Numbered from the stretch's first letter, positions 1 through 13,900 are shown. The stretch: DNA of 64,000 nucleotides from Sialis fuliginosa (GCA_961205875.1 OY540818.1:15846761-15910760), one strand, 5' to 3'. Numbers and translations: made by a program. The notes: generated by a model not told the origin, from the letters alone.

Positions 1-776
1 ATTAATACACTAAGAATCCAAATATTATGTGACGTATGTATGAATATTGCTATTGGTTTTACAGTTAGTTTATAAGTAATATACGACATCTAAGGTAAAC
101 AATAAATGGAGAAAACCCAAAAATTCATCATTAACTCTCATAGCTATGTATATAATATATCATTCTTTCAAAAAATCAGATTATTTGAATCAAAGTTCAA
201 TAAGTTCTACTATAATCAACCATTTCCGCAATCTTTCTTGCTTTTTGCAATTTGGTTTCGACTTTTTATTCTATATCTCTTCTGATAATTTCGATTTGTT
301 TAACATTTCAAACTTCTTCAGTAGTGACTGTGTATAGTTTGTTGGTTCTAACATTAACAATGTTCTAACACAATTTAAAATATTCTTTGCACTCTTGTTT
401 CTTTGAGCCCAGTTTTTTATTCTTATTCAATTTTTGCGACTTTTTTCAATGTCGTTTTTCAGTAGATAGTGTTTCAAAATCGACGAAACTGCAACTTTTT
501 GAAATACTTTGCAGTTATTTTGATAATACCTTTTGCTCCAATGAATTTTTACATTTAGTATTTTTAACTAACGTCAATTTTGAAGCACTTAAACTTTTGA
601 CCTTTAACAATTGTACAAAATTTTAAGCACAAATATAAACATTCAATACTTTCGATTACCAAAAAATCTAAAAATAATTAATAATCGTTGTGTATTATTA
701 ACAAACCGCTTCGCTGTCTCTGTCTTTTTCTTCCTCTACTATCTTGTGTTTCTCGCTTGTTTTCTAGATATTGCAG

Positions 777-872
777 AATCTACAAAAAAAGCGCACGGAG
801 CGAAGCCAGCGCCTCAGTTCGGAGCCAGGTGGAAAAAAAAAGAAGTACAGCAAAAGCTCTCTGATTTTTAAG
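777..872 (+). other. Candidate cassette exon (96 nt, phase 0) in Ih intron
   Basis: A long pyrimidine tract (about 721-765) leads to an AG at 775-776. From there 96 nt stay open in a phase that would join phase 0 to phase 0, encoding a basic, Ser/Lys-rich 32-residue stretch beginning NLQKKRTERSQRLSSEPGG, and end at AAG|GTAACC (donor at 873). The next known Ih exon also begins in phase 0, so inclusion would keep the frame. The patch is GC-rich against its surroundings. I do not recognise the peptide as part of Ih, and placing it just before S5 would be odd. It could instead be an exon of an alternative transcript, or chance within a GC-rich repeat or CpG patch. Confidence 0.25.
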
Positions 873-2522
873 GTAACCCCCCGCTCCGCCGTCGCTGCCG
901 CCGCAAACATGCTGCCTGGCTTCGCCGCTCAACTTCCTCCGCCCCTATGTGACAATACCCTTTCTCTACCCAACTGCTTCCCCCAACACAGTAGTGCATG
1001 TTTGGCCTATACCCTCGCCCCTTACACCATCACTACTATTATTCATTGCGTTTTTGTATTATATATACATTTTACACATCGACTACTGGCTGAGCTACAT
1101 TCGTGTGTTATTCGGCTGTTGCTGATTGCCGCTTTTTGCTAATTTGTATTTGTACACTTCAACAATGGAATTTTTTTCATTTATTATATTGGCTCGATAG
1201 ACATTAGATATGACTTGAAGTATTTATATTCTAACTCAAACTGTACTAACAAAGCTAACTAATAACAGTAAAGCGTCAATTGTCCGAACAAAACCTACTG
1301 CAGACTACCATTTTGTACTTACATTAAATTATATTAAGGTTTTATAAGTTATTTTATCTGGTTGTACTATATACTTGGATAATAGACACTCTACTGTACT
1401 TCAAATCATATTTAATAATAGATTAAGGTGATATGTAGACGGTGAAAATATTGAAATTATATTTTATAAGATCCTGGGAAAAACTTTAGATCTGAAGTGA
1501 TCAAATCAGATCTGGGATAGATCTGCATTGGTTTTTGATCAGTAAAGACCCACATACAAAGATCTTCAACAATCTACAAAAATCTCTAAATATCGTTGTA
1601 GATCGTAATAAAGATTCAAACATTAATCTTCAGAGCTCTTGTAGATCTTTACAGGTCTCCACAGATCAAAAACCAGTGAACAAATATGATCTTGTCTCAA
1701 AATGCAGATTTAAAATCACAAATAAAAATATAATTAGTCCTAACGTATATCATTAAAATGTTCAAAAAATCATTGTTGAAATGTCACGTGCAATAAAAAA
1801 GTGTCTTAATGTTAGAGCTTGCGCGCTATGCATGTAAATTTTATCTTGCTGCTTTTTTTCTCAAGCATACCTCAGACGAATATTGACAGATTCATATGAC
1901 GTAATATCATCATATTCTTTTTTGTTTTCTACACCATTTTATATTACAGATATTGGCTTTATTATTATTATAATCATCGTAAATTGTTTATTAGAATAGT
2001 GTAAATTGTAGTACCGTTGGTTTCATTATTACATTGTTTATTAACTAATACGTTTTGTAGAATTTAGAGTAATCACGTTTTGTATATTTAATATAGAAAT
2101 TAATTTTATAAATGTAGTTTATTTTAAATATAAGTAATTAACATACACTGGCCGATACAATACAACACAATATAACTCTCACAGTTATTTTATTTTATTT
2201 AATGCTCCAGGGTTAATTCAAAGAAGCGAATACTTACTTATTTATACCTAATGGTTCATATTGATCATTATTTTTTTTACATCATTGCCATGTTGTAAAT
2301 TATAGTTGATATATTTTGTTCTGGTGTATATGGGAAATATACGAAATTTACTACTACCTCTAAATAAAAAAATCATTGTGGATATAATTAGAAACAAAAA
2401 CAAATGTCTGGGCTTATTCAAACAATATTTTTATACAGGTATTACACCAGAATAAAATCTATGAGACTTATATGATAATATAGAATCAATTTAACAAATA
2501 AACTTTTATTTATACAAATATA

Positions 2523-3273
2523 CAGGGTGTCCAAGATAAGCATGAAATGTACGGGGATTTCCTAAACGAGAAATACCTACAGATTTGGTTAAATGAGATT
2601 AATTCTTTTTAAGGAAGGGGTTAATATTACTACATCAAGAAATATTAATAATTGTATGTGGTTATGGCGGTATACCCAAAATTCTGAAAATACGGTATTT
2701 CTTTAAATAACTATAATTTTTTTGTCAACGTAGATAGGTACTTTTTGTTTGCGATTTCTTAAAACACTTTTTATGTGGAATTGATTGATGTATTTAGAAT
2801 TTTTTATATACAAGCCGTAACTCGAAATACTAAATACTAGTGATATTTATAATATATTTTATTACAAACATGTAAGTAGGCCATGAAAAACAAAAATTGT
2901 TTAACAAAAATCAAAATAAGAAATAAATATTTGAAAACAATAAATTATTAGAAAAAAAAAGTTCTTACTTTTTTCGATAATAATTATGACTAGTTACATT
3001 TCGTTGTAAAAAATCACGTTCAAATATGTTATAGCCACAAACCGCAAACAAAAAATACATTATCTACTTTGACAAAAAAATTATAGCCATTTATAGAATT
3101 TCCGAATTTTCAGATTTTTGAGTATACCACCTAAACCACATAAAATTATGAATATTTTTTGAGGTATTAATACTCACCCCTTTCTTACAAATAATTCATC
3201 TCATTTAACCAAATCTGTATCTCTTACCGTTTAGGAAATCTCCATGCATTTTACGCTTATTTTGGACACCCTG
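2523..3273. mobile_element. Inverted-repeat element with TA flanks (Tc1/mariner-like MITE)
   Basis: Termini are CAGGGTGTCC and its exact complement GGACACCCTG, flanked on both sides by TA (2521-2522 and 3274-3275). The arms pair imperfectly over roughly 200 bp each, for example TTTGGTTAAATGAGAT near 2590 against ATCTCATTTAACCAAA near 3205. There is no coding capacity. The TA duplication suggests mobilisation by a Tc1/mariner-type transposase. Confidence 0.8.
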
Positions 3274-4971
3274 TATACATATTATTATGATTATGTATCA
3301 AATTATATTTTATAAAAAAGGAGCAGAATTGCACTAACTATTTAAATATGTAGATAAACACAGAAAATATATCGTATTATTACTACAATAAACAGAAAGA
3401 TCACATACAAATTGGAATGAGTAGATATTTTGAAATATTTCACAAAATTGTTAATATATTTTTTTGAAATTATGGAAGGTAACAATACATCTTTACCACG
3501 TATGTATTAACTGATCTACAATGTAAGTTTAAATAACATTTATACTGTATTTTTTTTCTAATGTTGTTACGTGCATATTCGCATTACCCAATAAATCGTT
3601 GTTTTTTTTTGTTATTTATTGGGTAGTGTAATTTGCAAATATTTTGTAATTTTGTATTTATGTAGATACAGCAAATTTTAATTGACCTAATAAATATACC
3701 AAGTCACAATAATTATAAATTATAAAATATAGTATCATAATGTACTTTTTTTACATTACATTTTTTTTTAATATAATAAATGTTTTATTTAGAGATATAT
3801 TAAAAAAATGACCTATGTTTAGTTCTACCCAAAAATCAATAATATTATTTTAATTAATTTTATACAAATTTTGATACTTCTGCGATCGTTTTGAAATGAT
3901 TCTGGGCTTCTGTATAAGCGCCGCGTTATTTTGTCACAGAAAAATTTACCTAATTGGTAATAAATTCTTAAACATTACTAAAATCGTCATTTTGACGTCA
4001 TACAACAATTTGGGCAACAGATTCGGTTTCTGCACGCCAAAAATCTCCGAAATCACTTATAGAAGTAGAGACAATAGAACAAAAGTGTTTTTTTGTCGAC
4101 CTGCATAATGTATCTCTTTATAAAATTTTAATTATGTACATACATTTATCAATATTACTCTCTCACTTGTATTTTATCAATTAACGTTTGCTGTATGACA
4201 ACACCTATTTTTGCTAAACACAAAGCTTCAAGTTGATATTTTTTGCGCTTGTATACGCAGGTTTCAACATTTTTCAGTATTTTGGATAAACGAAAGGAAG
4301 ATATATAGCATCTTGGTGATTTACAATTTATTATTTTCAGTTCTGTTTATTAACATATCTTATTATGTTATTTATTATTTTATTTATTAGTACTTGTTGA
4401 CTTTTTATGTTTAGTTTGTATTTAATTTAATCTAAGTTATGAATTTTTAAATTAATCAATTTTATTGTTATTGTTAATGTTGTTATTATCATTAATCATT
4501 GATAAAAAAATTCTTAGCACTTTTATATATGTAAATTCGAATTTCGTATTGACATTCTTTTAAGTATATTTATTTAAAAGAATTTCATGCAAATAAGAAT
4601 TCTCATTGATAAATTATCGAATTATTTTAATGAGTTTCAATTTTACAGATAATTTATTTGATTGAGTTTAATTTATATTCTATCTTCTATATTCTCTTTT
4701 ATCTTCTTTGAAACAACCTATTTTCATTTATATTACTTTATTTTAATAATATAGACTTCATGTAAATCATTACGATTTTAAAAATGTAAGTTTTTCAACT
4801 TTATCTTGTCTAAGAATTTTAAAATGCATTGAATTTCCTTTTTACAAAAAGAAAATTTGAATCAGTCATGTTATTCATTATTCATGTTATGGATCTTGTT
4901 TATTGAGATTGGTTCAAGAATTATTGCACTGGATATGTTCGTTTACTGAAATGATACTGTTTTTGTTACAG

Positions 4972-7900
4972 TTCCTCAACATGGCAAGTGTGTTCATGCG
5001 GATCTTTAACTTGATCTGTATGATGTTATTGATTGGCCACTGGTCAGGCTGTTTACAGTTCCTTGTACCAATGCTGCAAGGATTCCCGTCGAACTCGTGG
5101 GTTGCCATCAATGAATTACAAGTAAGAATTTTCAAAATATATTCATAACTATGGTTTGTTTCAGGTAGATTCACAAAAACACAATTCTTACTGACACAAT
5201 ACATTTACTAATTCATGTTGCCTTGGAATCAAATGCAATTAAATTCAAATTGTGAGATTAGTTATTCTAAAATTGTGTATTATATTATCGACATTAAGAT
5301 ATTAGAAAACTAATATTCGTAATACAAAGGTGAATTTCATTTATAAATTTTTAATCTTTATTCTATGGGCTAGCCTAGTGTGAGAATAGTGCCTGTGTGA
5401 ATCATACCGTTTAATCCCCTCCCACTACTACAATCTTTGTGTATAAATCTGAAAGAGAGAAAATTCTTAAAATTCGCAAGATTATTAAAATTATTAAGGC
5501 TCTCCTATGATCATGTTTAAGCCTCAAAAAAATGTTTGATGTAAAACACGAATTTTAAGTAATATCGAAATTTTTAATGTACCAATCGGTAGAGAAAGAA
5601 AAACTGACTAAAACTGCACTAAAAACTTATTTTCGAATTTTGTCCCTTATGCCAATTGAAATCTTAACCATCGATATAGTTCACATATAAACATCGAACG
5701 TTCTATCTAGAGTCAGTAAATCATCAGATATCAAAGTGACAGAGTTATTTATTTATTTAAGATATTCGAGAATTTACAGTATTGTGATTGCAAAAGTTTC
5801 AAATATTTTTAGACACATTCGTAGACATGTATATGGATCTTTGCCAATGTAACTATACTCTATTTCATTTAAGAATGCAGTGGTTGCCGTGGTTTTTGAC
5901 GGTAAAATGCACGATTCGTACCGTCAAACCCCCGGCAACCTCTGCATTCTTAAATGAAATGGAATATAATAGTATAGGAGCCAGCTGCAAAATCGGTGTA
6001 GATTTAACAACCATCTGCCGTTGTGATTACTTTGAAGTACTCACTCAGACAAAGCTCAGACGATGAGTCCGGTTCACCAGCTTGTAGGGGTTTAATAGAT
6101 TGGGCCCACGAAAAATACGCAAAAAAATCGCGTGACAACCGTTTGGATGTGACGGTTACTTAAAGTAGACCCCAATTAAAGATGTTTTAAGTATACGGCA
6201 TAATTTTTTTCTTAGGAGTTTAATTACAGGGGCCCCTCAAAATTTCGACCCCAAAATTTCAGAGAGCAACCGAACCAGACCTGGTGCAAAATTTTTATTT
6301 GGACGTACACTTACATAAAAACATAACGGCAGAATTTTTCATTATTTCTTCTGGAAAAATACTGATACTTTATGGATCTTGGCTTCTGGGTGTATGTCGC
6401 GTCGGTTTGGTCGACGGGGCTTACACCCAGAAGCCAAGTTCCATATCAAGACCACCGCGGAAGCCTCAAGACTTGTACTGATACTTTATCTTTAATTTAA
6501 ATTATAGCTCCGATAATAACAAAGATCGGTTTTGCAAAATACATATGTAATAGTTTCAAGATAGTTTAAAAAAATGTTATATTTCATACTCTGCCAATAA
6601 TAATGTAATTAATTTTACCGTTTTGCTTCTGATCAACTTATAAAGTACAAAAACATACGCCTACAAAAATTATGTCATTTTTACATATTATTCACAATTT
6701 TTGTCTTTAATAAAATTAAAATACAAACACAAGTGATAACATTCTAGGTTTCTAGATACATAATATTTTTCTGGTATTACATCCATGTTTAATTCCAGGA
6801 AGCGTTTTGGCTGGAGCAGTATTCGTGGGCGCTGTTCAAGGCGATGTCGCACATGCTGTGTATTGGGTACGGTCGGTTCCCGCCGCAATCTCTCACGGAC
6901 ATGTGGTTAACCATGCTGTCTATGATATCGGGGGCCACGTGCTATGCACTCTTCCTCGGTCACGCTACTAACCTCATTCAGAGTTTGGACTCGTCCAGAA
7001 GACAGTACAGAGAAAAGGTATAGTATATATATACAATTATACATATAAAAAGACACATTACATTACCTAGCATTGTTACCATATCGCTCCACGATTCATT
7101 GGCGTATCATTCAGATTTTAAAATAAATATCAATTGTTTTGAATTATAAAATTAATTAATAATAAATGTTTTATATTGTCTTCAAAAGTATTTTAGTGAT
7201 AATTGATTAACAGAGAAATGTCTATTCAATTGTAATTTAAAGCATATTTGTATAATAAATTTCTAGGATAATATGCATGGAAATGACGATTGTAACATTT
7301 AATAAAAGATGGCCGCCGTAAATTTTGGTAACACTTTCATATACGAACTAGCATTGGTTGTTATGTATCCACAGTCTTTCCTAATCTAAGAAGCTTTTAT
7401 AAGATACTGGCACCAGTCTTGGCCTCTTTAAAAGCAAAGTATACTGTTTTATTGAAATCGATAAATAAATAATAATATAAATTATAGTGACGTTGAAATA
7501 TTAAATAATAACAAATTAATTATCTAAACGTCAAAAAATTTTATAGAAGAAAAAAGTATCGCAAGCTTTCGATTCACAGATAACGATATCGTTCTCACAT
7601 TTTGTTCTTTCTTAATAGCCTGACGATGATTCTGTGAATCGAAAGCTTGCGATACTTTTTTCTTCAATAAAATTTTTTGACGTTTAGACAATTAATTTGT
7701 TATTATTTAAAAAAATAATAAATAGGTTATTTGATAATTCAGTAAAGTACGACACGGTTTCTTTAAGAAGAATCAATAGTTTTGTTTAGCTTTACAATAA
7801 ATCTATTTGATCGTAAAAAAACTGTGTGATGTATGACCTTTATGCCTATTCTTCTTTATTCAAGAATAGGTATACAAATATAATTCAAAACAAATCATAT

Positions 7901-10900
7901 AAGATATAAATCATCATATTGATAGACTGTTTGACTTATTTTGACATATTCAATTCTATTGTACCATATGTTGAATTTTGATACATGGAATACATACCTA
8001 TATATTTTACATTATTTTATTCTTTTTAGGTAAAAATGTATTTATTTAAATTGCCTTTGTAAAGAAATAAACGAAAACATTAATTAAAAAAGTTTTTACA
8101 CAATTTAAAATTAAAAATTATGCACTTGACACGATGTCAAAATCTTAATTTAACAATTCGTTTTTATTTGTAATTATAATTTATTTTATACGAGAAAGAA
8201 CATGTAAAAGTATTTCTATGAACAAAAATAAACAGTAAATAAATATAAAAATGCAGACGAGTTTTTATCAAAGTTGGTAGAAATAGTTTTCATTTATTTT
8301 TTATTTTACCAATGGAATTTTTACTGTAGATACAATTCTTGAGGTTTCCGCGGTGATCTTGATATGGAGTAAGCCGCGTCGATTTGGTCGTGTTATCGGC
8401 CAACGTTTCGTAATACATTGCAGTGGACATCTTTAAGGCTCTTCTGCATTTTTCTAATGTCACTAGTATTATATTATAAATGCTTTATACATAGATTATT
8501 TATCTTAAATGAATATTAAGAGTTAAATAGTATTTTCTACATATTCTGTAATTTTTACAGCTTCGTTAAATTATTTGTATAGCATACGTTCTATTCGATC
8601 GAATCTAATTACATTTCTAATGTCAAATTATAAATGATTTATAATATAATAGTAGTGACACCTCTAGAAAAAAGTAATTTGGCGTTTGATTAGTTAATCA
8701 AATACTTCTTTTCTTTTTTCCAATAAATTTTTTTTTTGCAAAAACTGTTTTTGTTAAATTTAATAGTCATGAGCTATTTTCTATAATGTTGTAAACATTA
8801 CTTTGAATAAAATTTCATTAATAACTCAAAAATTATATTTATATTATAGGTTGAACAAAATGCAATATCAATGTATTAATAAAAATGATATTTTTTTTGT
8901 ACAAACAAAATCCTTGAGAGTGATAATACCCTCCTGGATATATCTATTGAAAACGTATTAACATTTTCATACAAATATCATTCTATTCTATTCCGTGTTA
9001 CCATTCATCTTATTTACATATAAATAACATAATTCCAGGTAAAACAAGTAGAAGAATACATGGCATATCGAAAACTGCCACGCGAGATGCGGCAACGTAT
9101 CACGGAATACTTCGAACACAGATATCAGGGCAAGTTCTTCGACGAGGAATGCATCCTTGGCGAGTTATCGGAGAAACTCCGCGAGGACGTGATCAACTAC
9201 AACTGCAGATCGCTCGTCGCTTCTGTACCGTTCTTCGCGAATGCGGATAGCAACTTTGTGTCGGACGTTGTTACTAAATTAAGATATGAAGTGTTCCAAC
9301 CAGGTGACGTACTTTCTTAATAATATTTTTTTATTTAAATTTTAGTGGTTACCTATATCTCAAAATGGGGGTTCTACGTATTAATTAACTTGTGTTCGGT
9401 ATTTTTAATAAATTACTGTAGACCAAAACTAAAGCAAATGTGAGGTGTCAAATTTTTATGAGTTTACTAGGGATTTTAAAGCAATGGTAATAAATGCATA
9501 TAGTAATGTAAAATTGCTATCCTTTTTATGATCTACACCCAGGCCCGGATTTAGAAATTTGCCGCCCCTAGGCAGTTGTGAAAATTGCCGCCCCCCCTCC
9601 TCGAAACTAACAGTCAGAGATGTCAAAATATAAAACTCAGGATCTTTTTTTTTGTAAAAACTGAAGACCTTTTTTTTAGTCATGCTTGAGTTACATGTAC
9701 ATATAGAGAAATTAATGCTTATGGGTTGAAATTTTTACGTCTCGATTTTCGGATGGCAAACTCATCGATAATGGAATCAAAATCAAATTCAATTCCCAAG
9801 AATATAACAAGTTTTCAAATTCTTGCCGCCCTAGGCAGCTGCCTACTCTGCCTGCATGGTAAATCCGGGCCTGTCTACACCAATCACCACTGTTTTAGAT
9901 CGCTTATTTCAACTTAAGTCATTCGTAAATACAGTGAAATAAATTAGAAAATAAATATTTTTCCTCAAAATATGTTTAAATGTAGAATCGTAAGTCTATT
10001 GTTAAAAATAATTGAATAAATGTAATTAGATAAAACTAAAGATAGATTGTAATTATAACTGCGTATATTAAAATGTAATAGTTACTATGCTAAAACATAT
10101 TCATTAAACATTTAGGCGACATAATAATCAAAGAAGGCACAATCGGCTCCAAGATGTACTTCATTCAAGAAGGCATCGTGGATATCGTGATGGCAAATGG
10201 TGAGGTGGCGACATCTCTGAGCGACGGCTCGTACTTCGGTGAGATCTGCCTGCTGACGAACGCGAGGCGAGTCGCGAGCGTCAGAGCGGAGACTTACTGC
10301 AACCTGTTCTCGTTATCCGTCGACCACTTCAACGCCGTGCTCGACCAGTATCCGCTTATGCGACGTACCATGGAGAGTGTGGCAGCCGAACGGTATGTGT
10401 TTTATATTTATTCTCAAACTAGCGCATTGGACCCGGTGTTACCCGGGTTAAATCCACAAAATCATAGTGACCTAACATTTCTATATGCCCACAACGCACG
10501 ATTTACCGCAAATTGTATTTTTTCCGAATGATAAGCATATGAAAATTGCCCCCGAAAGATATTGGATTGAAATTTTCAGGATATGTTGATACTATAAAAA
10601 TACTAAAATCCTGAAAATTTCAGCTCCAAACCTCTACTGGTTTTCGAAAAATAAAAAAAAACGTGAAAAAATAAAAATGTTTTCTTCGGATTGGATAAAC
10701 CGATTTTGATGGAAAAAATGTATTTTATGTTTTTTATTTTTTTTAACTATGATGCTTTTCGAACACAATTATGAAATAATTTTTTTTTCAAAGCTTATGT
10801 ACTTCTAGATAACATATAATTTATTCAGATTTTTCGAAGGGTTAGATCAAAGTTAAAAAAATTGAAAACCATTTTTTTCGTTAAAAAATTTACTTTTTAA

Positions 10901-13900
10901 TTATTATTTTCTATTCGTAATCTTTTTAATATCATTTTTTTCTGTAAATTTATCACTTTTAATCAATTTAACCATTGAAGAATATTGGGAAAACATTATT
11001 TTTTTCATTTTCGGTTTTCAATATAAAAAATATTTTTTTTAACTTTGATCTAACCCTTCGAAAAATCTGAATAAATTATATGTTATCTAGAGGTACATGA
11101 GCTTCGAAAAAAAATTATTTCATAATTGTGTTCAAAAAGCATCATAGTTAAAAAAAATAAAAAAACATAAAATATTTTTTTCCTAGGTTAATACCAATAA
11201 ATATTGCTTTAACTTTTTTTTTGAGAAGCTTCTATAGGCCTCTGAAACATATAAATTTCTTATCAAAATCGGTTTATCCAATCCGAAGAAAAATTTTTTT
11301 TTTTTATTTTCACGTTTTTTTTTTATTTTTCGAAAACCAGTTGAGGTTTGGAGCTGAAATTTTCAGGATCTTAATATTTTTATAGTATCAACATATCCTG
11401 AAAATTTCAATCCATTATCTTTCGGGGGCAATTTTCATATGCTTATCCCCCTATGCCCTTTACACAAAATATTCACAAATTATGCCCCTAAAACCTAACC
11501 TATCCATTAGTAAAAACCGGAATAAAATCCTTTCAGTAGTTACTGAAACCATCGTGAAAAATTATATTTTTTAACTGCCAGGAAACACCAAGTCCCGTTC
11601 TAAATAAAATGTATATTGTATATTAATAAACAATGACTCCCATCAGCTTAAACAAGATCGGCAAGAACCCCAACCTGGTGACGCATCGTGAAGAAGATCT
11701 CGGCAGCGAGAGTAAAACCATCAACGCAGTGGTAAACGCTCTGTCCGCCGAGGCAGATAACGTAAACCTATCCGATGAGTCTATCACAGCGACTCACATG
11801 GACTGCAGCAGTTTGCACGACCTGGGGCGCACCATCACGCGTATCACGTTACCCAGGCCCAAGTCAGAGAGTAACTTTGCGTCGCAAGAAATGCCGCTCA
11901 ACAGGTACGTGTTGTTTTATCATGTTGTTGAAATAAACAGACCAAAGCTGTGTGCCATTTCACGCATAGCACTTTGTCTGGATCATAGACATAGAGAATG
12001 GACAGTGCATTCTGTATTAACTCAATGGTGTAACATCTGTTCAAAAAAGGAGAGAGAGATGCTGTGTAGTTTGGAATATATCTATCTCTTTTTCTAAGAA
12101 TCTGATTGGTAGCTTACTATAGTTCAGGGTAGTATTTTCCGTCAGATATATTTTTGTATATCTATCTTGTGATTTTTGTGCAATAAGTTTTTTATTAGAA
12201 AAGTAAATAATATAAACAATAAACATACTATAATGGTTCATATTTCATCGAGGAAATAAAAAAATAAAAATTAATTGATCTGATAGAAATTTGCAAAATT
12301 ATGAACGGATATTCCGGGAAAATAACATTTTTGCTACCAAAAATATTAAATATATATTAATAAAAAATAGTTTTAAATCAATTCCCATGTGGTTGCTACA
12401 AAATTATGAGGTGGATTGCACTTACAAACAGCACATACAAGATTTACTTAACAAAATTTTAAATATTTTTTTTGATATTAGAACAAGATATTAAAATTGG
12501 TTTAAAAAATTCGAAACTTATATTATTTAGAAATCAATAATTATTGATTTCTAAATAATATAAGTTTCGAATTCAATTAATTGTTTCTTTTTTTAAATAA
12601 AATTTTTTATAACGTTAATTATTTTAACCTCTTTATATACATATAGTATAATAATATTTTATATTAATCAACAGTAGATTAATATATTATGATAATATCT
12701 ATGAATATTTTTAATGTTCGGGACTAAGAATGAAATAGTTACACTCCTGTTTAAAAAAAAGACAAGTATATTCCAAACCTGTTTCTATCTCTTTCATTTG
12801 ACACGGCTATGCTCTCGGGTCAGATGCCTGGTCCATTCTCTATGTCTATGGTCTGGATGCTTTTTAATGCTTAATAAGTTATTTAATAAATTTACACAAA
12901 TTAAACACGTTTACATACATATTGCATGCGGTAGGTAATTTATTAACCTGGCAGAAATCACGTGGATGTTTATGTTTGTTTGCTTGCATCATTTAAGGCA
13001 GTATTGCGATGTGAGACCTAAAATTGTTAGCTTATTTCAGGATTTTTTTTGTCATAAAATAAAATAAGTATAATTTTTCATATAAGTTTTTATTTGCATC
13101 TTAAACTATACAAAACAAATTTTTTTGTAAATTATATTATACTTTGTTTGTGTTTTTTGGGGTCAAAGGTGGGTGGGTAGGTGGTGGGAAGCACATCTCT
13201 ACTTGTAGTAATTTGAAACAAAAAAATCAAATATATTTTTATTTTATAGACTTGTCTCTTTCATATTACCTAGAATTAGTCATTTATATTAATAAATAAC
13301 AAAATGGCGGACTTGTAAAAAAAAAACAATTACAAATTCGTGTTTTTTTCGTTGAAAATCGAAAAAAAAAAATTAATTAATTAATAATAAGAAAAAGTAT
13401 ATCTTTTATATCAAGATAAAAATTTTAAATCAGTGCTAGCCCTGCGTAAATTTAACCAGATCTATGTAGATCTACATAGATATAAAAGTAGATTTACTTA
13501 TATTGTTAGATGTGCTTTGATTTCACATAGATCTATGTATATGGGAGAAAACGTAAAATCTCAAAATTTAAGATCTGCCTCAATCTTTATAGATAGTAGA
13601 TTTTTTTTAAATCAATTTTTTCCCCCGATTATGTTATTGTTATGTCATAGTAAAGAAAAAATGATATGATACCAAATTTCACATACTACCATTAAGAAAA
13701 GGTTTTAAAAAAAATGCGCTTGAATTTTTCATTGCACTTTTACTAACAATAAGACTTTTGTAATATATTTCATAGTTACACAGATATATCACCCAGTTCT
13801 TTATTTTGACTAATCCTGTATAATAAATGCACTTTAGTTTTAAATTAAATACACATTTCATTACACATGTTATATCATTGCATGCTTTATTAATTAAATG

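Larger units (their letters stand above)
1..4971 (+). other. Ih intron sequence upstream of the S5 exon
   Basis: No exon coding for S1-S4 could be found here. The stretch is AT-rich apart from a GC-rich patch at about 785-1040, which has its own entry, and holds an inverted-repeat element at 2523-3273. The region 1490-1720 is rich in the short word AGATC and has a weak inverted repeat (1528-1560 against 1655-1680). Nothing else recognisable was seen. Confidence 0.6.
5122..6798 (+). other. Ih intron between the S5 and pore exons
   Basis: AT-rich intron containing the two hairpins at 5862-5960 and 6371-6445 and repeat-like sequence from 5970 to 6480. No coding sequence was recognised. Confidence 0.7.

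Noticed and set aside
771-1142. 123-codon open frame in the GC-rich patch of the first Ih intron
   Set aside because: It runs through the splice-like signals into low-complexity Ala/Pro sequence and has no recognisable domain. Only the 96-nt segment is kept, as a weak exon candidate.
6050-6090. Hammerhead-ribozyme-like string (GATGAGTCCGGTTCACC)
   Set aside because: The core should read CTGATGA with a matching GAAA on the other side of stem II. Here it is GACGATGAG, and no paired GAAA was found.
11582-11605. Acceptor at 11581 as the regular continuation of Ih
   Set aside because: It leads to a stop after eight codons. The acceptor at 11646 continues with [10 protein letters not shown], the expected Ih sequence.
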